A DNA stretch of 64,000 nucleotides from Lachnospiraceae bacterium (GTDB lineage: Bacteria > Bacillota > Clostridia > Lachnospirales > Lachnospiraceae), in NCBI GenBank assembly GCA_024403455.1, contig JAKSRR010000013.1, forward strand, positions 1 to 64,000, given 5' to 3'. Below are positions 23,015 through 32,619 of the stretch, one piece after another. A program made the translations under genes and the position numbers. Position 1 is the stretch's first letter. The number at the start of each line of letters is the position of its first letter. The notes beneath the pieces are model-generated. The model did no database searches. It saw only the letters and a list, made by a program, of their open reading frames with translations, and was not told the origin of the DNA.

Positions 23015-24691
23015 ATGAGCAGCAGTCAGATTAAAAATACAAGATATAAAAGTAACTCTGGTCAGACTCGTTGGGCAACCACCGAGGAAATCGCCAGAAG
23101 TGCAACCAAGGTAGACTTAGACGCAGAACACTATCCTACTGGTGGTATCCCTGTTATGTCTCCCGACGGACACACCGCATACCTTGATGGTCGCGATACC
23201 CATACCTTGATTTTCGGTGCGACCGGTTCCAAAAAGACCCGTCTTTTCGTTATGCCTACCATCAACATGTTCATTCGTGCTGGTGAGTCCTTTATCGTAA
23301 CTGACCCTAAGGCCGAGCTTTATGTTCGTACGGCAGGTTTCGCAAAAGAGCGTGGTTACCGCGTTGTTTGCTTAAACTTCCGTGATATCGGATATGGTGA
23401 TATGTGGGATCCCATGGCACTTCCTCACGAGTACTACAATACGCATCGTAAGGACGAGGCCAACACCCTTATCAATGACCTTGCAGAAACCCTTGCAGCA
23501 CCCCAGAAGCAGAACACCACTGATCTTCTTTATCCTATGATGGCAGAAACCCTGCTTACTGCAAATATGTACTTCCTGTTAGAGGCAGAGAAGACCGAAG
23601 GCGCTATCGTTAATATGCGTTCCCTGACAGCGCTCTGCTCTCAGGCAGCCCTTGGTTCCCTGAAGACCTTGGCTGGTAAGATGAGTTCCCAGAACACCAT
23701 CGGTATGCTTTATAAAGGTACCCTTCTTGGCGAAAATGAGAAAACGATTTCTTCCATTATGACCGTGCTTTATGGTATGGTTTCCATCTTCAACATTAAC
23801 CGAAGCTTAACCAACATGCTTTGCGGCAACACTTTCGATATCAGACAGTTTGGTCACGAGAAGACCGCTGTTTACATCATCGTACCTGATGAAAAGACCA
23901 CCTGTCACTTCCTCGTAACCATGTTCATTAAGCAGGTTTACGAAGTACTGATTGGCGAAGCACAGCGTCAGGCAACCCTTTCTCTTCCGGTTCGTGTTAA
24001 CTTCGTACTGGACGAGTTCTGTAACATTCCGAAGATTCCTGATATGCCTTCCATGATTTCTGCAGCGCGTTCTCGTAACATGCGTTTCTATCTGGTTGCA
24101 CAGTCCATTCACCAGTTAAAGGGTCGTTACGGCGAAGACGCAGATACCATTAAGGGTAACTGCGATAACTGGATCTTCCTTACCTCCCGTGAGCGTGACC
24201 TCTTAAATGAAATGTCTTACCTTTGCGGTGAAATCGATGCGTGGGGACCTGGCGGAGCAGAAAAGAGACGACTTATTTCTGTTACTGAGTTGCAGAGATT
24301 CAACAAGGAAAAGGGTGAGTGTCTCATTCTTCACGGACGTCAGTATCCTTTCATTACCTACATGACCGATATTGATGCTTATCCTGCATTCAAGAACTAT
24401 CAGGTTATTCCTATTCCTAAGATTGAGCTTCCTAACCCGATTACCTTCGACGTTATTAAGTTCACTACTTCCAAGAGCTACTCTCCTGATGGTATTCCTT
24501 TCTGCAAGACCGATGCAGAAGTGGAAGCAGAGGACAATGCTAGACTGCAGCAGGAAATGATGGCTATGCAGGCACAGCAGATGGCATACATGCAGCAGCA
24601 GGGTTATGATCCTGCCATTGCACAGCAGATGGCATCTTATGGTCAGCAGGTCAACTTCGATCCTTCTCTTGGCGGCGGCGCTCCCATGTAA
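23015..24691 (+). CDS. Orphan VirD4/TraG-family coupling ATPase with altered Walker A
   Basis: The protein has 558 aa. It is a T4SS-coupling-protein ATPase of the TraG/VirD4/TraD group: P-loop GATGSKKTR (residues 68-76), VTDPKAELY (95-103), Walker B VNFVLDEF (328-335) followed by NIPKIPDMPSMISAARSRNM, and a downstream Gln (VAQSIHQLKG). In the P-loop the Gly before the catalytic Lys is replaced by Lys (GATGSKKT for GxxxxGK[ST]), unusual for an active enzyme. The usual N-terminal membrane helices are missing, so it should be soluble. Residues 505-558 are a Gln/Met-rich tail. No relaxase, VirB4 or mating-pore gene lies near, so it is not part of an obvious conjugative element. With the AAA-like partner it may power another kind of assembly. 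Confidence 0.8.
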   Translation: MSSSQIKNTRYKSNSGQTRWATTEEIARSATKVDLDAEHYPTGGIPVMSPDGHTAYLDGRDTHTLIFGATGSKKTRLFVMPTINMFIRAGESFIVTDPKAELYVRTAGFAKERGYRVVCLNFRDIGYGDMWDPMALPHEYYNTHRKDEANTLINDLAETLAAPQKQNTTDLLYPMMAETLLTANMYFLLEAEKTEGAIVNMRSLTALCSQAALGSLKTLAGKMSSQNTIGMLYKGTLLGENEKTISSIMTVLYGMVSIFNINRSLTNMLCGNTFDIRQFGHEKTAVYIIVPDEKTTCHFLVTMFIKQVYEVLIGEAQRQATLSLPVRVNFVLDEFCNIPKIPDMPSMISAARSRNMRFYLVAQSIHQLKGRYGEDADTIKGNCDNWIFLTSRERDLLNEMSYLCGEIDAWGPGGAEKRRLISVTELQRFNKEKGECLILHGRQYPFITYMTDIDAYPAFKNYQVIPIPKIELPNPITFDVIKFTTSKSYSPDGIPFCKTDAEVEAEDNARLQQEMMAMQAQQMAYMQQQGYDPAIAQQMASYGQQVNFDPSLGGGAPM

Positions 24692-24712
24692 TTTTTAGTA
24701 GTATTGATTATA

Positions 24713-24738
24713 AAAGGGACTCCTATGGGAGTCCCTTT
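24713..24738 (+). terminator. Terminator after the coupling-ATPase operon
   Basis: AAAGGGACTCC-TATG-GGAGTCCCTTT is followed by ACTC, 22 bases past the stop. The stem is strong and the U-tract sits within the 3' arm. Confidence 0.75.
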
Positions 24739-24764
24739 ACTCATTTATCTGTTAGGAGATATCT

Positions 24765-25970
24765 TTGAAAACTGCTTTTTGTATTGTGACCAGAAATCAC
24801 GGAGACGTTCTGCTACATAACTCCCCCTATTACTTCGCGACCATGAGTCGCCTTGGATTCGACATATACATTTACGATTCCAGTGATGATGACATGACCA
24901 AGAATTTGGTTCTTGCTTGGAATGCCAAAGGTTTTCAGAATATCTATTGGTTAGACTGTCGTTTTACCACAACAGCAGAAGAAAAAGTATTACTCATTTA
25001 TCAACAGGCAGGTTTTCAGAAAGAATATGACTATGTATGGCTTTCCAAGGACCGCATGGCGTTTGATGCTAATTATTTATCAAGGTTATGTCAGGCTATG
25101 GAAAGCAAGCCTGATGTAATACTAGCGGCTAAAGAAGAGGATAGCTATCACTACTCCATTCCAAGATTTCCCGATGTTTATACAGATGCTATTTCCTTTT
25201 TTCGTGACTTCGGAGCCACCACTACCGACTGGGTAAGTGTCATACTACGCACTTCAACAATGCTTGCAGGCGTAGATTTTGATTTATATAGTGAACAGTA
25301 CAATCTCACAAAGGAGAATCCGTTTGTTCAACCAGTCTTCCTTTTCGCAAGATTGGCAGAGCTCCGCCAGCCTCTCATTTCTATAGTTCGTCCCAAGGAG
25401 ATGGAATTAGCTGCCTATGTGGGTACTAGTGGTGGATGGCGTTCTCAAACCATGGAACTCTGGGCTGTGAAATGGCCAAAAGCGGTACAAACGCTCCCGG
25501 ACATATACGATGCTTACAAAGGGCACGTTATCAAAACAGAATGCATGCATGAGAATCTTTTTGCCTCTGTTTCCCAATTACTGAGTCTTTCAAAGTCCGA
25601 ATACTTAACAAAAGATAATTTCGAAGCGGTTAGGCAGAACTGGGCGAATCTGTCCGATATCCCTGTGTCCTGGGTGGACAATATATTAAATACCGATATA
25701 CAAAAGCTATGCAATTCTGTTATTGATACGCTCACAGAGGCTCTCTCCCTAGAGAACTATCCCAAGGCGCTTTGGCTATTCTTATCCAACCACTGGATAA
25801 AAGAACTCTTTTCCGAGGATGACTATCAATCAATGGTGCGTTGCATGAAAGACTACCAGAAAGAAACCACCGGCGGGAACAGTTCTAGTATCTTGTCCGG
25901 CGTTCATTCCTTAGATGATTTACTGGAAAGAGGACGTAGCCGCGACACAGCTGCCACTAAACCGCAGTGA
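24765..25970 (+). CDS. Glycosyltransferase-like protein (GT-A fold), TTG start
   Basis: The protein has 401 aa. The start is TTG at 24765, six bases behind AGGAG, with no ATG nearby in frame. Residues 1-120 look like a GT-A nucleotide-sugar domain: TAFCIVTRNHGD, a first beta strand then DIYIYDSSDDDMTKN, and a YDYVWLSKDRMAFD segment where the D-x-D-like acidic residues would lie. Residues about 260-370 are helical. No signal peptide or membrane helix is visible. The family assignment is by fold features only, and donor and acceptor are unknown. It is separated from the coupling-ATPase operon by a terminator, so the link to it is weak. Confidence 0.6.
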   Translation: MKTAFCIVTRNHGDVLLHNSPYYFATMSRLGFDIYIYDSSDDDMTKNLVLAWNAKGFQNIYWLDCRFTTTAEEKVLLIYQQAGFQKEYDYVWLSKDRMAFDANYLSRLCQAMESKPDVILAAKEEDSYHYSIPRFPDVYTDAISFFRDFGATTTDWVSVILRTSTMLAGVDFDLYSEQYNLTKENPFVQPVFLFARLAELRQPLISIVRPKEMELAAYVGTSGGWRSQTMELWAVKWPKAVQTLPDIYDAYKGHVIKTECMHENLFASVSQLLSLSKSEYLTKDNFEAVRQNWANLSDIPVSWVDNILNTDIQKLCNSVIDTLTEALSLENYPKALWLFLSNHWIKELFSEDDYQSMVRCMKDYQKETTGGNSSSILSGVHSLDDLLERGRSRDTAATKPQ

Positions 25971-25995
25971 TTCCCACATCTTGTAAGTCAAAATT

Positions 25996-26031
25996 AAAAA
26001 GGTGTGTCTCAACAGAGGCACACCTTTTTTA
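25996..26031. terminator. Bidirectional terminator between the glycosyltransferase and trpA
   Basis: AAAAAGGTGTG and CACACCTTTTTT pair around a short loop, with A and T tracts on both sides. It serves the plus-strand glycosyltransferase and the converging trp operon. Confidence 0.85.
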
Positions 26032-26099
26032 ATTTTACTATGATGATAATTCTAAATAGATACGCGATGTTTCACCATTCTTTCAATATGTCATACTTC

Positions 26100-26870
26100 T
26101 TATCGAATAGCATCCTTCATACTCTTTACATACTCTTTCACAAAGGGTACTGCATCTTTTCCATGTTCTGCAATGATTCTTACAATAGCAGAACCGACAA
26201 TAACACCATCTGAGAAGGAGGCCATCTCTTTCGCCTGCTGTGGCGTGGATATACCAAATCCAATAGCGCAAGGAACATCCGTTACTTCCTTAGCATCTTT
26301 AATCAGATTTGCAATATTCGTATTAATTTCACTACGAACACCGGTAACACCTAAAGAAGAAACGCAGTACAGAAAACCTTCTGACTTTTCTGCAATCATC
26401 TTAGTTCTCTCTATAGAGGTAGGCGCAATCATATTAATAAGTTCAAGGCCATACTGCTTGGTATACGTTCTTACTTCCTCACTTTCTTCAAAGGGAACAT
26501 CCGGAATAATCAATCCATCAATGCCTGCCTCTGCAGCATTCTGCATGAACTTATCCCTTCCGTAGGAGAATACCGGATTGTAATAGGTCATAAATACTAG
26601 TGGAATCTGTGTATTCTGTCTTACTTTTTTCACTAGAGCAAATAAATCATCCGTTGTTGTACCATTCTTCATTGCTCTTTCATCTGCTTCCTGGATGACA
26701 ACACCTTCAGCGATAGGATCAGAAAATGGAATACCAATTTCAATAAGGTCAGCTCCCGCTTCTTCAATGGCATAAATTAACTGCTCTGTGGTTTCTAGAT
26801 CAGGATCTCCACCTGTAAGGAAGGCAATAAAAGCCTTTCCATTTTCAAAAGCTTTATGAATTCTAGTCAT
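26100..26870 (-). CDS. trpA: Tryptophan synthase alpha chain
   Basis: The protein has 256 aa. It cleaves indole-3-glycerol phosphate and passes indole to TrpB. The TIM-barrel motifs are intact: [28 protein letters not shown] (catalytic Glu and the family signature), [25 protein letters not shown] with the catalytic Asp, and the phosphate-binding [10 protein letters not shown] and VGSAIV. It is last in the operon and its start overlaps the trpB stop by 8 bases. Confidence 0.95.
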   Translation of the reverse strand: MTRIHKAFENGKAFIAFLTGGDPDLETTEQLIYAIEEAGADLIEIGIPFSDPIAEGVVIQEADERAMKNGTTTDDLFALVKKVRQNTQIPLVFMTYYNPVFSYGRDKFMQNAAEAGIDGLIIPDVPFEESEEVRTYTKQYGLELINMIAPTSIERTKMIAEKSEGFLYCVSSLGVTGVRSEINTNIANLIKDAKEVTDVPCAIGFGISTPQQAKEMASFSDGVIVGSAIVRIIAEHGKDAVPFVKEYVKSMKDAIR

Positions 26871-28047
26871 GGATATTTACCCCCCTGTATCTTGCAATGG
26901 CTGCCACGTCCTTGTCTCCTCTTCCGGAAACAGTAACAACAATAATCTTATCCTTATCTAAGGTAGGAGCATATTTTCTTGCATAGGCAATGGCATGTGC
27001 GCTCTCAATCGCGGGAATGATACCTTCCACACGAGAAAGGTATTCAAATGCCTGTACAGCCTCCTCATCAGTAATAGGAACATACTTTGCGCGACCGTTT
27101 TCATGAAGCATAGCGTGCTCCGGTCCAATACCTGGATAATCCAGACCTGCAGAAATAGAGTATACTGGTGCAATCTGACCATATTCATTCTGACAGAACA
27201 AGGATTTCATTCCGTGAAATACGCCCAAGGTTCCATTAGCGATGGTAGCCGCATTCTTAGGATTGTCTACGCCAAGCCCTGCCGCTTCACAACCAATGAG
27301 TTCTACGCTCTCATCTCCAATGAAATCATAGAAGGTTCCCATGGCGTTGGAGCCACCGCCGACACAGGCAATAACCGCATCTGGCAAGCGTCCTTCCAAT
27401 TTATTCATTTCTGATTTGATTTCTTCACCAATAATTTTCTGGAAGTCTCTAACAATCATAGGGAAGGGATGGGGGCCCATAACAGAGCCTAAAACATAGA
27501 GTGTATCATCCATTCTTCCTGCCCATTCACGCATTGCCTCGTTGACAGCATCCTTGAGGGTCATGGTTCCGCTGGTAACAGGATGTACTTTCGTTCCAAG
27601 AAGCTCCATTCTATAAACATTTAGCTTCTGTCGCTCGGTATCTTCCTTTCCCATGAAGACCTCACACTCTAATCCCATAAGTGCTGCCGCTGTTGCAGTA
27701 GCAACACCATGCTGCCCAGCACCGGTTTCTGCGATTACTCTTTTCTTTCCCATCTTCTTTGCCAGAAGAACCTGGCCTAATACATTATTGATTTTGTGGG
27801 AACCGGTATGATTCAGATCCTCACGCTTTAAATAGATCTTTGCTCCCCCCAGATCTTTGGTCATCTTCTCTGCATAATATAGGAGAGAAGGTCTGCCAGC
27901 ATACTCTTTTAATAAATCTGACAATTCTTTCTTAAATTCTGGGTCATTGCTGTACTTTGCATAGGCTGCTTCTAATTCTTCCAAAGCAGTCATGAGCGTC
28001 TCAGGTACATACTGGCCGCCAAAATCATTGTAGCGTCCTTTGCTCAT
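26863..28047 (-). CDS. trpB: Tryptophan synthase beta chain
   Basis: The protein has 394 aa. It condenses indole with serine to tryptophan using PLP on K85 (HTGSHKINN). [10 protein letters not shown] binds the PLP phosphate. E-T-G-A-G-Q-H-G in the COMM region and GRGDKD near the end are intact. It belongs to the common TrpB1 type, in keeping with the overlapping trpA. AAAGGAG precedes the ATG. It is separated from trpC by an unusual 460-bp spacer in which trpF would be expected. Confidence 0.95.
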   Translation of the reverse strand: MSKGRYNDFGGQYVPETLMTALEELEAAYAKYSNDPEFKKELSDLLKEYAGRPSLLYYAEKMTKDLGGAKIYLKREDLNHTGSHKINNVLGQVLLAKKMGKKRVIAETGAGQHGVATATAAALMGLECEVFMGKEDTERQKLNVYRMELLGTKVHPVTSGTMTLKDAVNEAMREWAGRMDDTLYVLGSVMGPHPFPMIVRDFQKIIGEEIKSEMNKLEGRLPDAVIACVGGGSNAMGTFYDFIGDESVELIGCEAAGLGVDNPKNAATIANGTLGVFHGMKSLFCQNEYGQIAPVYSISAGLDYPGIGPEHAMLHENGRAKYVPITDEEAVQAFEYLSRVEGIIPAIESAHAIAYARKYAPTLDKDKIIVVTVSGRGDKDVAAIARYRGVNIHD

Positions 28048-28507
28048 TGAGTTGTCTCCTTTACATTTAATTTTTTATGTTTTCTCTTATTTTACGGCAT
28101 ATCATCAATCGTGTCATGCCCTTTTATAAACCGTCTTGGTCAAAAATCAGCTATTTTTGCCCGTTTTTCGTATTTTCAATTCCTGCAAGATTTCCATTCA
28201 TTTGTTAACATAATAGATGTAATCTTCTTTTGACATGCTTTCATCTGCACATCCTCTTTCCACAGGAATCCTTGCGATTATTCCTTAATAATTTTGCTTA
28301 TATTGTATGAATTGTTCAGTTAATTGAAACAATTCATATCTTAGCACTTCTTCATCTACGGCCTGATAAAGCCATTTTGGTTTCCATAATACTGGGTATT
28401 ATGAAAACCATTTTCCACTCTGCAAAACGCTATTCTCTCCAATTTATCATCGTCTAAAATAACACGATTTTGCAAATATGAAAAAGCTTCATTAAGGAAA
28501 GCAATTT
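28048..28507 (-). other. 460-bp spacer in the trp operon with gene debris and hairpins
   Basis: There is no intact gene. On the minus strand, 28515-28356 reads as a protein-like frame (FLNEAFSYLQNRVILDDDK, then RIAFCRVENGFHNTQYY) up to a TAG. The next frame continues VDEEVLRYELFQLTEQFIQY to a TAA at 28285-28287, so a one-base shift may have split a small gene. It does not look like trpF. Two hairpins lie inside: an 11-bp perfect inverted repeat (28306-28316 with 28328-28338) and a 13-bp one with one mismatch (28379-28391 with 28397-28409). Closer to trpB the sequence is AT-rich and could hold a promoter. Confidence 0.4.
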
Positions 28508-29287
28508 CTACAAGCTCTTCCATTTAGCCAGTGTTGCCTTCTTATCAGCCTGACGCATCAGCGCTTCTCCGATTAACATCGCATCCACTTTTGCTTCTGT
28601 GAGCATCTTAATATCATCCTCTGTATGAATACCAGATTCTGCCACAAAAATCCTATCTTTAGGGACTAAATGGCGAAGTTCCATACAATTATGGATGTCA
28701 ACTTCAAAGGTTTTAAGATTTCTATTATTGACACCAATAATTCTGGCACCACTATCTAATGCTCTTTTAACTTCTTCCGCATCATGCGTCTCTACAAGGG
28801 CATCCAGGCCAAGCTCATGGGCTAGATTCAGGTATCTTACCAATCTATCCTGTTCCAAAATAGCACAAATTAGTAGTACAGCAGAAGCACCTAAAAGCTT
28901 TGCTTCATAGATCATATACTCATCTACCGTAAAGTCTTTTCGCAGACATGGTGTGGATACTGCCGCGGAAATCTCTTTTACATACTGATTGCTTCCCTGA
29001 AAATAGTATGGCTCTGTTAATACAGAAATAGCAGAGGCGCCTGCTTCCTCGTATTCCTTTGCAATATCCATATAGGGAAATTCTGTAGCAATAACCCCCT
29101 TACTTGGGGAAGCCTTTTTCACTTCACATATATAGGACATTCCAAGCTCTGAAAGAGACTCATAAAATCCTCTTCCCTGACGCTGCTCCATGCACTCTGC
29201 ACGTAAACGCAACTCTGCAAGAGAAGTTTTCTTTTTTTCTTCCTCTATACGCAACACTGTTTTTGCCGCTATTTCATCTAATATCAT
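28508..29287 (-). CDS. trpC: Indole-3-glycerol phosphate synthase
   Basis: The protein has 259 aa. It ring-closes CdRP to indole-3-glycerol phosphate. YICEVKKASPSKGVI (catalytic Lys), AISVLTEPYYFQGS, CLRKDFTVDEYMIYEA (Lys and Asp), GVNNRNLKTFEVD and VAESGIHTEDD are all present. It is a stand-alone TrpC, not a TrpCF fusion. The 133-bp gap to trpD holds no gene. Confidence 0.95.
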   Translation of the reverse strand: MILDEIAAKTVLRIEEEKKKTSLAELRLRAECMEQRQGRGFYESLSELGMSYICEVKKASPSKGVIATEFPYMDIAKEYEEAGASAISVLTEPYYFQGSNQYVKEISAAVSTPCLRKDFTVDEYMIYEAKLLGASAVLLICAILEQDRLVRYLNLAHELGLDALVETHDAEEVKRALDSGARIIGVNNRNLKTFEVDIHNCMELRHLVPKDRIFVAESGIHTEDDIKMLTEAKVDAMLIGEALMRQADKKATLAKWKSL

Positions 29288-29420
29288 ACGTTTTCACCAA
29301 ATGTTAATTCACAAATTATATCTATTCCAAATATAACTTTATAACCATTTTCTTTATTATCAAGGTATTTTTAACGTTGTAATCCAAAGGTAGATCACGA
29401 GATTTCGACCCTAGTATCTT

Positions 29421-30437
29421 TTATGAGTTGGAAACCTCAATAATCTTATTTAATGTCTCCATAGCCTTACCGCTATCAATCAACTCTGCAGCCAGCTTGA
29501 TGCCTGCTTCCATAGATTCAGCTTTTCCATTGATATACAGAGAAGCTCCTGCATTCATAAGAACAGCATCACGCTTCGGTCCCTTTGCACCATTTAAGAT
29601 ATCCTTGGTAATCTGTGCATTTTCTGCAGGATCACCACCCTTTAAATCATCCTTGGTACATCTGGTAAGCCCAAACTGCTCAGGAGTGATGATGTAAGAC
29701 TTGTTCCATCCATCTTTAATCTCACAAACCTTCGTAGGGGCACTCATAGAGATTTCATCCAGCTTATCCTGGCCATAAACAACCATACCGCGAGTTACGC
29801 CAAGACTGGAGAGTACATTCGCTAATGGCTCAACCAAATACTCATCATATACACCCAGAAGCTGGAATTTGGGCTTTGCAGGGTTGGTTAAGGGTCCAAG
29901 GATATTAAATACCGTTCTAAAACCAAGCTCCTTACGAATCGCACCAACATACTTCATGGAAGTATGATACTTCTGTGCAAAGAAGAAGCAAAAACCAGTC
30001 TTCTCAAGAAGTTCAACGCACTTTTCAGGGCTCTGGTCAATATTAACGCCAAGGGCTTCTAAGCAGTCTGCGGTTCCACACTTCGAAGACGCCGCACGGT
30101 TTCCATGCTTACTAACCTTTACACCACCTGCTGCGGTAACAATCGCTGCAGTAGTAGAAATATTAAAGCTGTGGGCTCCATCTCCACCGGTACCAACGAT
30201 TTCAAAGGTATCAAAGGGTGCTTTTACTTCCGTTGCATGTTCGCGCATCGCTGCTGCACAGCCTGCAATTTCATCGGTGGTTTCTGCCTTAGCACTCTTT
30301 GTAGACAGCGCGGCTAAGAATGCGGCATTCTGGGTAGGTGTCGTAGTTCCATCCATAATTTCATTCATTACGGTATATGCTTCATCATACGTTAAATCCA
30401 TCTTGTTGCTGATTTTTTCAATTGCTTCCTTAATCAT
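29421..30437 (-). CDS. trpD: Anthranilate phosphoribosyltransferase
   Basis: The protein has 338 aa. It joins anthranilate to [24 protein letters not shown] binds PRPP, and [30 protein letters not shown] and [10 protein letters not shown] follow in family order. I use the second ATG (30437, MIKEA) because GGAG lies 7 bases upstream of it but only one base from the first ATG at 30443. It follows trpG by about 40 bases. Confidence 0.93.
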   Translation of the reverse strand: MIKEAIEKISNKMDLTYDEAYTVMNEIMDGTTTPTQNAAFLAALSTKSAKAETTDEIAGCAAAMREHATEVKAPFDTFEIVGTGGDGAHSFNISTTAAIVTAAGGVKVSKHGNRAASSKCGTADCLEALGVNIDQSPEKCVELLEKTGFCFFFAQKYHTSMKYVGAIRKELGFRTVFNILGPLTNPAKPKFQLLGVYDEYLVEPLANVLSSLGVTRGMVVYGQDKLDEISMSAPTKVCEIKDGWNKSYIITPEQFGLTRCTKDDLKGGDPAENAQITKDILNGAKGPKRDAVLMNAGASLYINGKAESMEAGIKLAAELIDSGKAMETLNKIIEVSNS

Positions 30438-30478
30438 CGTCATGCTCCTTTTCTTTTTGCTTATATTCTACACATGTC

Positions 30479-31048
30479 TTATAGCTTAATCTTTAAGAAA
30501 TTCTCTAACATAATTCGTCCATTCGTGGTCAGCACAGACTCTGGATGGAACTGCATGCCATAGGTAGGGTAATCTACATGCTTTACTGCCATAACTTCCC
30601 CATCATCCGCAGTTGCTATCACTTTGAGTTCTGCAGGAAGTTTAGACGCTTCTGCTGCTAGAGAGTGATATCTTGCCACGGGTTCCTCTTTCTGCAATCC
30701 ATCAAAAATAGGATCCTCCGCAAAAGTAATAACCGACTGCTTACCATGCATTAACTTCTTAGCATGAACAATCTCACCACCATAAGCCTCACAGATTCCC
30801 TGATGTCCTAGACACACTCCTAAAATGGGTAATTTCCCTTCAAAGTAACGTACTGCCGCTTCAGAGATTCCTGCATCCTTCGGCCATCCTGGTCCCGGAG
30901 AGATAATCAAATGGGTCGGCTGCATAGCCTCTATTTCTTCACAGGTATATTTATCATTACGTACTACCTTAATATCAGGATTAATCTCTCCTAACATCTG
31001 GTAAAGGTTATAAGAAAAACTATCATAGTTATCAATAATAAGTATCAT
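30479..31048 (-). CDS. trpG: Anthranilate synthase glutamine amidotransferase component
   Basis: The protein has 189 aa. It supplies ammonia to TrpE. The start MILIIDNYDSF at 31048 overlaps the trpE stop as TAATG, with GGAGG 10 bases before it. The catalytic triad is Cys in ILGVCLGHQG and His/Glu in GMQFHPESVLT. It may also serve folate synthesis (PabA), but its position in the trp operon makes Trp the main role. Confidence 0.95.
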   Translation of the reverse strand: MILIIDNYDSFSYNLYQMLGEINPDIKVVRNDKYTCEEIEAMQPTHLIISPGPGWPKDAGISEAAVRYFEGKLPILGVCLGHQGICEAYGGEIVHAKKLMHGKQSVITFAEDPIFDGLQKEEPVARYHSLAAEASKLPAELKVIATADDGEVMAVKHVDYPTYGMQFHPESVLTTNGRIMLENFLKIKL

Positions 31049-32532
31049 TATGCATCCACCTCCTGGGCACACTGAAGGCTGGTCACTACTGCCTTTGCTT
31101 TATTAATACATTCCTGGTATTCCTTCTCAGGAACAGAGTCCGCAACAATACCAGCACCAGAACGAACAAACACCTTGCCACCTTTTTTATAGGCAATACG
31201 AATCGCAATACAAGTGTCCATATTCCCCGTAAAGTCAAGATAACCAATGGCACCACCATAGACGCCACGCTTATTATTTTCTAATTCCCTGATAATCTCA
31301 CAAGCTCTAATCTTGGGCGCACCAGAAAGTGTTCCTGCAGGTAAAATCGCATCGATAGCATCTAGTCCGTCATGTTTATCATCAATCTCACCACGTACGG
31401 TAGAACCGATATGCATAACATGAGAGAACTTCTCAATATTCATATACTTTTCCACTTTGACAGAACCAAACTTACTGATCTTACCAATATCGTTACGGCC
31501 TAAATCCACCAGCATATTGTGTTCTGCGCGCTCTTTCTCATCTGCCAGAAGCTCCACGCGAAGCGCTTCATCTTCCTCTGCATTCTTTCCACGAGGACGT
31601 GTTCCTGCTAGTGGATAGGTATGTAATTCACCATCTTCCAATTTAACAAGGGTCTCCGGAGATGCTCCTGCAACCTCCAGGTCAGAGCTTGCAAAATAGA
31701 ACATATAGGGGGATGGATTAATGGTACGCATATATCTAAAGGTATCTAACAGAGAGCCCTCATAATCTGCTTCCAAACGATTCGATAAAACCACCTGGAA
31801 AATGTCTCCCTCGTGAATATAATGCTTTGCCTTATTCACCATATCACAATACTGTTCTTTAGAATATAAAGGCTTGATTTCAGACAAAAGTTTTCCCTTG
31901 GTATCTTCCGTAGGCTTGCCAGTTCGAAGAAGCTGCTCCATAGCCTCGATTTCAGAAAGTGCTTTCTGATAGTTCTCCTCCATATTTTCTGTCTTCACAT
32001 TCACTATGAGCCACAGTTTCTGCTTTAAGTTATCAAAGGCTATAACCTTATCAAAAAGCATTAAGTCAAAGTCATGGAAACCATCTTCATTCTTAGGTTC
32101 CCCCTTCATCTGCGGTTCAGAATATTTCATGTAATCAAAGGAAAAATAACCCACCATTCCACCGGTAAAAGAGGGCATTCCCGCAATTTTAGGGCTCTTA
32201 TATGCCGCCAGAAGTTCCCGTAGCACGGGAGCAGGATGGAAGTTCTCTTCCCCACCATAATTCTTCACTTCACCGGTTGCCACTTCTTTTACATGCATCT
32301 GTCCATCATTGCAGACAATCTCCATCGCAGGATCATAACCAAGGAATGTATAACGTCCCCATTTTTCCTGGCGCTCCACACTTTCCAGAATGAAAACATG
32401 CTTACTGGCTCCCTTTAAAATACGCAGTACCTGTACAGGTGTGCAGAAGTCAGAGAAGATTTCTTTTCCTACGGGTACGGTCTTATAGTTTTCTGTGTAT
32501 TTTTCTAATTCTTCATATGCCGGATAAATCAT
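31048..32532 (-). CDS. trpE: Anthranilate synthase component I
   Basis: The protein has 494 aa, normal length. It converts chorismate to anthranilate. The chorismate-binding half is complete: GDIFQVVLSNRLEA, GASPETLVKLEDG, PLAGTRPRG, VDLGRNDIGK, HVMHIGSTVRG, PAGTLSGAPKIRA and RSGAGIVADSVPE. The N-terminal feedback site reads FILESVERQEKWGRYTFLG, including the ESVE Ser implicated in tryptophan binding. It is the first gene of the operon, preceded by a strong terminator and structured leader (32581-32827). Confidence 0.95.
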   Translation of the reverse strand: MIYPAYEELEKYTENYKTVPVGKEIFSDFCTPVQVLRILKGASKHVFILESVERQEKWGRYTFLGYDPAMEIVCNDGQMHVKEVATGEVKNYGGEENFHPAPVLRELLAAYKSPKIAGMPSFTGGMVGYFSFDYMKYSEPQMKGEPKNEDGFHDFDLMLFDKVIAFDNLKQKLWLIVNVKTENMEENYQKALSEIEAMEQLLRTGKPTEDTKGKLLSEIKPLYSKEQYCDMVNKAKHYIHEGDIFQVVLSNRLEADYEGSLLDTFRYMRTINPSPYMFYFASSDLEVAGASPETLVKLEDGELHTYPLAGTRPRGKNAEEDEALRVELLADEKERAEHNMLVDLGRNDIGKISKFGSVKVEKYMNIEKFSHVMHIGSTVRGEIDDKHDGLDAIDAILPAGTLSGAPKIRACEIIRELENNKRGVYGGAIGYLDFTGNMDTCIAIRIAYKKGGKVFVRSGAGIVADSVPEKEYQECINKAKAVVTSLQCAQEVDA

Positions 32533-32580
32533 AATTATCTCCTTAACAATTAGGTATATTTTCTAATTACTTATATGTGC

Positions 32581-32619
32581 TAAAAATAGAAAGAGGCTTC
32601 TGCCATCAGCAGAAGCCTC
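32581..32619 (-). terminator. Terminator/attenuator hairpin upstream of trpE
   Basis: A perfect 11-12-bp stem (GAGGCTTCTGC/GCAGAAGCCTC, 32593-32619) is followed on the minus strand by TTTCTATTTTTA, about 50 bases before the trpE ATG. An upstream segment (AGCAGA near 32737-32745) can pair with the TCTGCT of its 5' arm, so alternative folding is possible. Confidence 0.7.

Noticed and set aside
22116-25970. Integrated conjugative element
   Set aside because: Only one coupling-type ATPase is present; no relaxase, VirB4, mating-pore, replication or integrase gene lies near, and no flanking repeats were seen.
28285-28515. Degenerate trpF between trpC and trpB
   Set aside because: None of the TrpF motifs can be read in any frame; the debris looks unrelated.
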